Assembly: GCF_030345695.1 (NCBI RefSeq)
Contig: NZ_JAUASV010000001.1
Coordinates: 247,458-311,457, forward strand
Direction: 5' to 3'
Source: Galbitalea sp. SE-J8
GTDB taxonomy: Bacteria > Actinomycetota > Actinomycetes > Actinomycetales > Microbacteriaceae
DNA length: 64,000 nt
In this document: positions 62,650 through 64,000 of the stretch, one piece after another
Layout: the number at the start of each line of letters is the position of its first letter
Numbering within the stretch: position 1 is the first letter of the stretch
Position numbers and translations under genes: made by a program
Notes under the pieces: model-generated
What the model saw: the letters and a program-made list of their open reading frames with translations, nothing else
What the model was told of the DNA's origin: nothing
The model's database searches: none

Positions 62650-63314
62650 TGACCGATGAGCGAACCGACCTCGAGCGGCGTGCGGCGAAGCACGCTGCTC
62701 TCGGCGACCCCGCGCGACTCCGGATGCTCGACCTGCTCACCCTGGGCGATCGGTCCCCATCCGAGCTGCAGGCCGTCCTCGGCATGCCCTCGAACCTCCT
62801 CGCCCACCACCTGGGCGTGCTCGAGCGGGAAGGGATCGTCCGCCGGTCACGGTCCGAGGGCGATCGACGTCGCAGCTACGTCACGCTCGCACCCGGGGCG
62901 CTGGCCGACCTCGGCCCGTCCGCGACGGCCGCGGCCCGCAGAGTGGTGTTCGTCTGCACGGCGAACTCCGCGCGATCCCAGCTCGCTGAAGCGCTCTGGC
63001 ACCGGGCGAGCGACGTGCCCGCGGTGTCGGCGGGCACGCATCCGGCGCCGCGGATCGCGCGCGGCGCGGTCGCGGCCGCCGAACGCCACGGCCTCGCGCT
63101 GAACGGGCACCCGCGTGCGTTCGCCGAGATCGCGGATGACGCCGACTTCGTCATCACGGTGTGCGACAACGCCCACGAAGAGCTCGGCATCCACGGTCTG
63201 CACTGGTCGGTGCCGGACCCGGTCGCCGAGGGCAGCGCTCGCGCGTTCGACGCAGCGTACGACGAGCTCGCCCGCCGCGTCGACGCGCTCGCGCCGCGGA
63301 TCGTCACCGCGTAG
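62649..63314 (+). CDS. ArsR-ArsC fusion: arsenic-sensing repressor joined to arsenate reductase
   Basis: 221 residues. The first 95 form an ArsR winged helix (LGDPARLRMLDLLTLGDRSP, recognition helix PSNLLAHHLGVLEREGIVRR). A short linker leads to a low-molecular-weight phosphatase-type ArsC: VVFVCTANSARSQLAEALW with the CX5R loop, VSAGTHPAP, and FVITVCDNAHEE with a second Cys. ArsR-ArsC fusions are known in actinobacteria. ATG 62649 overlaps the operator. No Acr3 or ArsB gene is next to it. Confidence 0.88.
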   Translation: MTDERTDLERRAAKHAALGDPARLRMLDLLTLGDRSPSELQAVLGMPSNLLAHHLGVLEREGIVRRSRSEGDRRRSYVTLAPGALADLGPSATAAARRVVFVCTANSARSQLAEALWHRASDVPAVSAGTHPAPRIARGAVAAAERHGLALNGHPRAFAEIADDADFVITVCDNAHEELGIHGLHWSVPDPVAEGSARAFDAAYDELARRVDALAPRIVTA

Positions 63315-63414
63315 CGCCGTCCCGCCACGCGATGAGGATGGTGTCCCGCCAGCGACCGGCGCGCGGGCCGCATGCCATCCGGGCGATGCGCTGGCGATCA
63401 GCACATCACCGGAT

Positions 63415-63420
63415 TACCGT
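63415..63420 (+). promoter_or_regulatory. -10 box (TACCGT) of the VOC gene, leaderless start
   Basis: TACCGT ends 6 nt before ATG 63427. The 112-bp gap after the ArsR-ArsC stop shows no other feature. Confidence 0.5.
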
Positions 63421-63426
63421 CGAGGC

Positions 63427-63858
63427 ATGAGTCCACGGATCGCGAACATCACCATCCACGCGGAGGATCCGCCCGAGCTCGCTCGATTCTGGGCGGCCGT
63501 CATGGGCTACCCCGAGCCGGCGGGCTGGCCGGCCGAGCTCGAGGCGGAGCTGCGCGCCGCGGGCATGGACGACGACGACCTCACGGAGCGAGCCATCGCG
63601 TGGGACGACGACCCGCAGCATCCGCGGTTCTTCTTCACGCGCTACCAGCACGAGCGCCGGCAGCGCAACCGCATGCACATCGACCTCACGCCGTCGTCGG
63701 CCGGTCACGCGGACCGCGCCGCAGTCGAGGCGGAGGCCGACCGCCTGGTCGCGCTCGGCGCCTCGGTCGAGAAGGTGCTCACCGAACCGTGGGGACCCTA
63801 CGAGGAGTTCGCGATCATGATGCGCGACCCCGAGGGAAACGAGTTCTGCGTGCAGTAG
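63427..63858 (+). CDS. VOC (glyoxalase-like) superfamily protein
   Basis: 143 residues. SPRIANITIHAEDPPELARF opens the first beta-alpha-beta-beta unit; NRMHIDLTP gives a metal-ligand His and EEFAIMMRDPEGNEFCVQ the C-terminal Glu strand. Family members are dioxygenases, glyoxalases or resistance proteins; the substrate here is unknown. Leaderless start. Confidence 0.85.
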   Translation: MSPRIANITIHAEDPPELARFWAAVMGYPEPAGWPAELEAELRAAGMDDDDLTERAIAWDDDPQHPRFFFTRYQHERRQRNRMHIDLTPSSAGHADRAAVEAEADRLVALGASVEKVLTEPWGPYEEFAIMMRDPEGNEFCVQ

Positions 63859-64000
63859 GCGCGGCGCGCCTTTTGCGAGTAGTGCCCCTTAACGTGGTGT
63901 AGTTCGCGGTGGCCGGTCTCGTCGTAGACGTGGGCGCGGTCACCGTGTAGTCCCTTCGAGGAATCTCCTACAACCCACTCGAAAGGCATCTTCACGATGA
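63859..64000. other. End of window, possible left end of another IS element
   Basis: After the VOC gene the sequence changes style (lower GC, CTTTTGCGAGTAGTGCCCCT, later CTTCACGATGA at the very end). A gene may begin with the ATG at 63997. The pattern recalls the left end and transposase start of IS256-type elements, but too little is visible. Confidence 0.25.

Overview
The window is high-GC actinobacterial DNA, most likely from the family Microbacteriaceae. Support comes from the ppa-tilS-hpt-ftsH-folEPBK-DUF3180-(PH domain)-panC-lysS cluster, the frequent GTG/TTG starts, the 4-bp ATGA/GTGA gene overlaps, the many promoters whose -10 box sits 6-8 nt before the start codon, and the very frequent word GGATGCC/GGCATCC. 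The genus is not decided by what I can see.

Layout. 1-9.9 kb: a peptide-type binding protein (cut by the left edge), O-acetylhomoserine sulfhydrylase with an alpha/beta hydrolase, a DUF1684 / flavin monooxygenase / RimK-like ligase operon, and a MetQ-MetN-MetI methionine-type importer. 10-14.3 kb: tRNA-Ser and a MacA/MacB-like export operon ending in a Gly-rich DUF5666-like protein. 14.6-24.3 kb: GNAT, radA, three small acidic proteins, argA, an ArsB/SLC13-like permease, clpC and a CtaG-like protein. 24.4-28.1 kb: an APH-fold kinase, a lipoprotein and a class III aminotransferase/phospho-lyase. 28.7-41.7 kb: the housekeeping cluster (lysS, panC, PH-domain proteins, folate genes, ftsH, hpt, tilS, ppa). 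41.8-43.5 kb: a secreted M23 peptidase and tRNA-Glu, tRNA-Asp and tRNA-Phe.

From the tRNA-Phe gene to about 60.4 kb lies an accessory island. It starts with a decayed PIN toxin, its antitoxin and a chimeric pseudogene. Its functional core is a carbohydrate-use regulon: GH43, Gfo/Idh oxidoreductase, zinc dehydrogenase, LacI regulator, GH2, GH1, a sugar ABC importer without its own ATPase, and a secreted GH30. Six copies of a TRCCACGTRGCA operator in three pairs tie these genes to the LacI protein. An IS5-type element sits directly upstream of GH30, followed by a possible relaxase remnant and a second toxin-antitoxin locus with a broken toxin. By eye the word GGATGCC/GGCATCC occurs about 3 times in these 17 kb and about 25 times in the first 17 kb. 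To the right, 60.5-63.3 kb is an arsenic locus with native word usage: an ArsR-ArsC fusion divergent from a broken aquaporin, a CoA-disulfide-reductase-like flavoprotein and a 65-residue repeat protein.

The most unusual structure is a set of dispersed repeats outside the usual element types. Family A has 16-19 bp inverted ends (CCCGAAAACGAAGGAG) about 85 bp apart. Of its four copies, one lies inside the tilS reading frame and another supplies the ribosome binding site and first codons of a gene. Family B (GGTCGAGGAGC...GCGTCTCGAGACC) forms arrays and encodes the C-terminus of a PH-domain protein. A single 100-bp element with GAAATGCAGGAG ends has the same architecture as family A.
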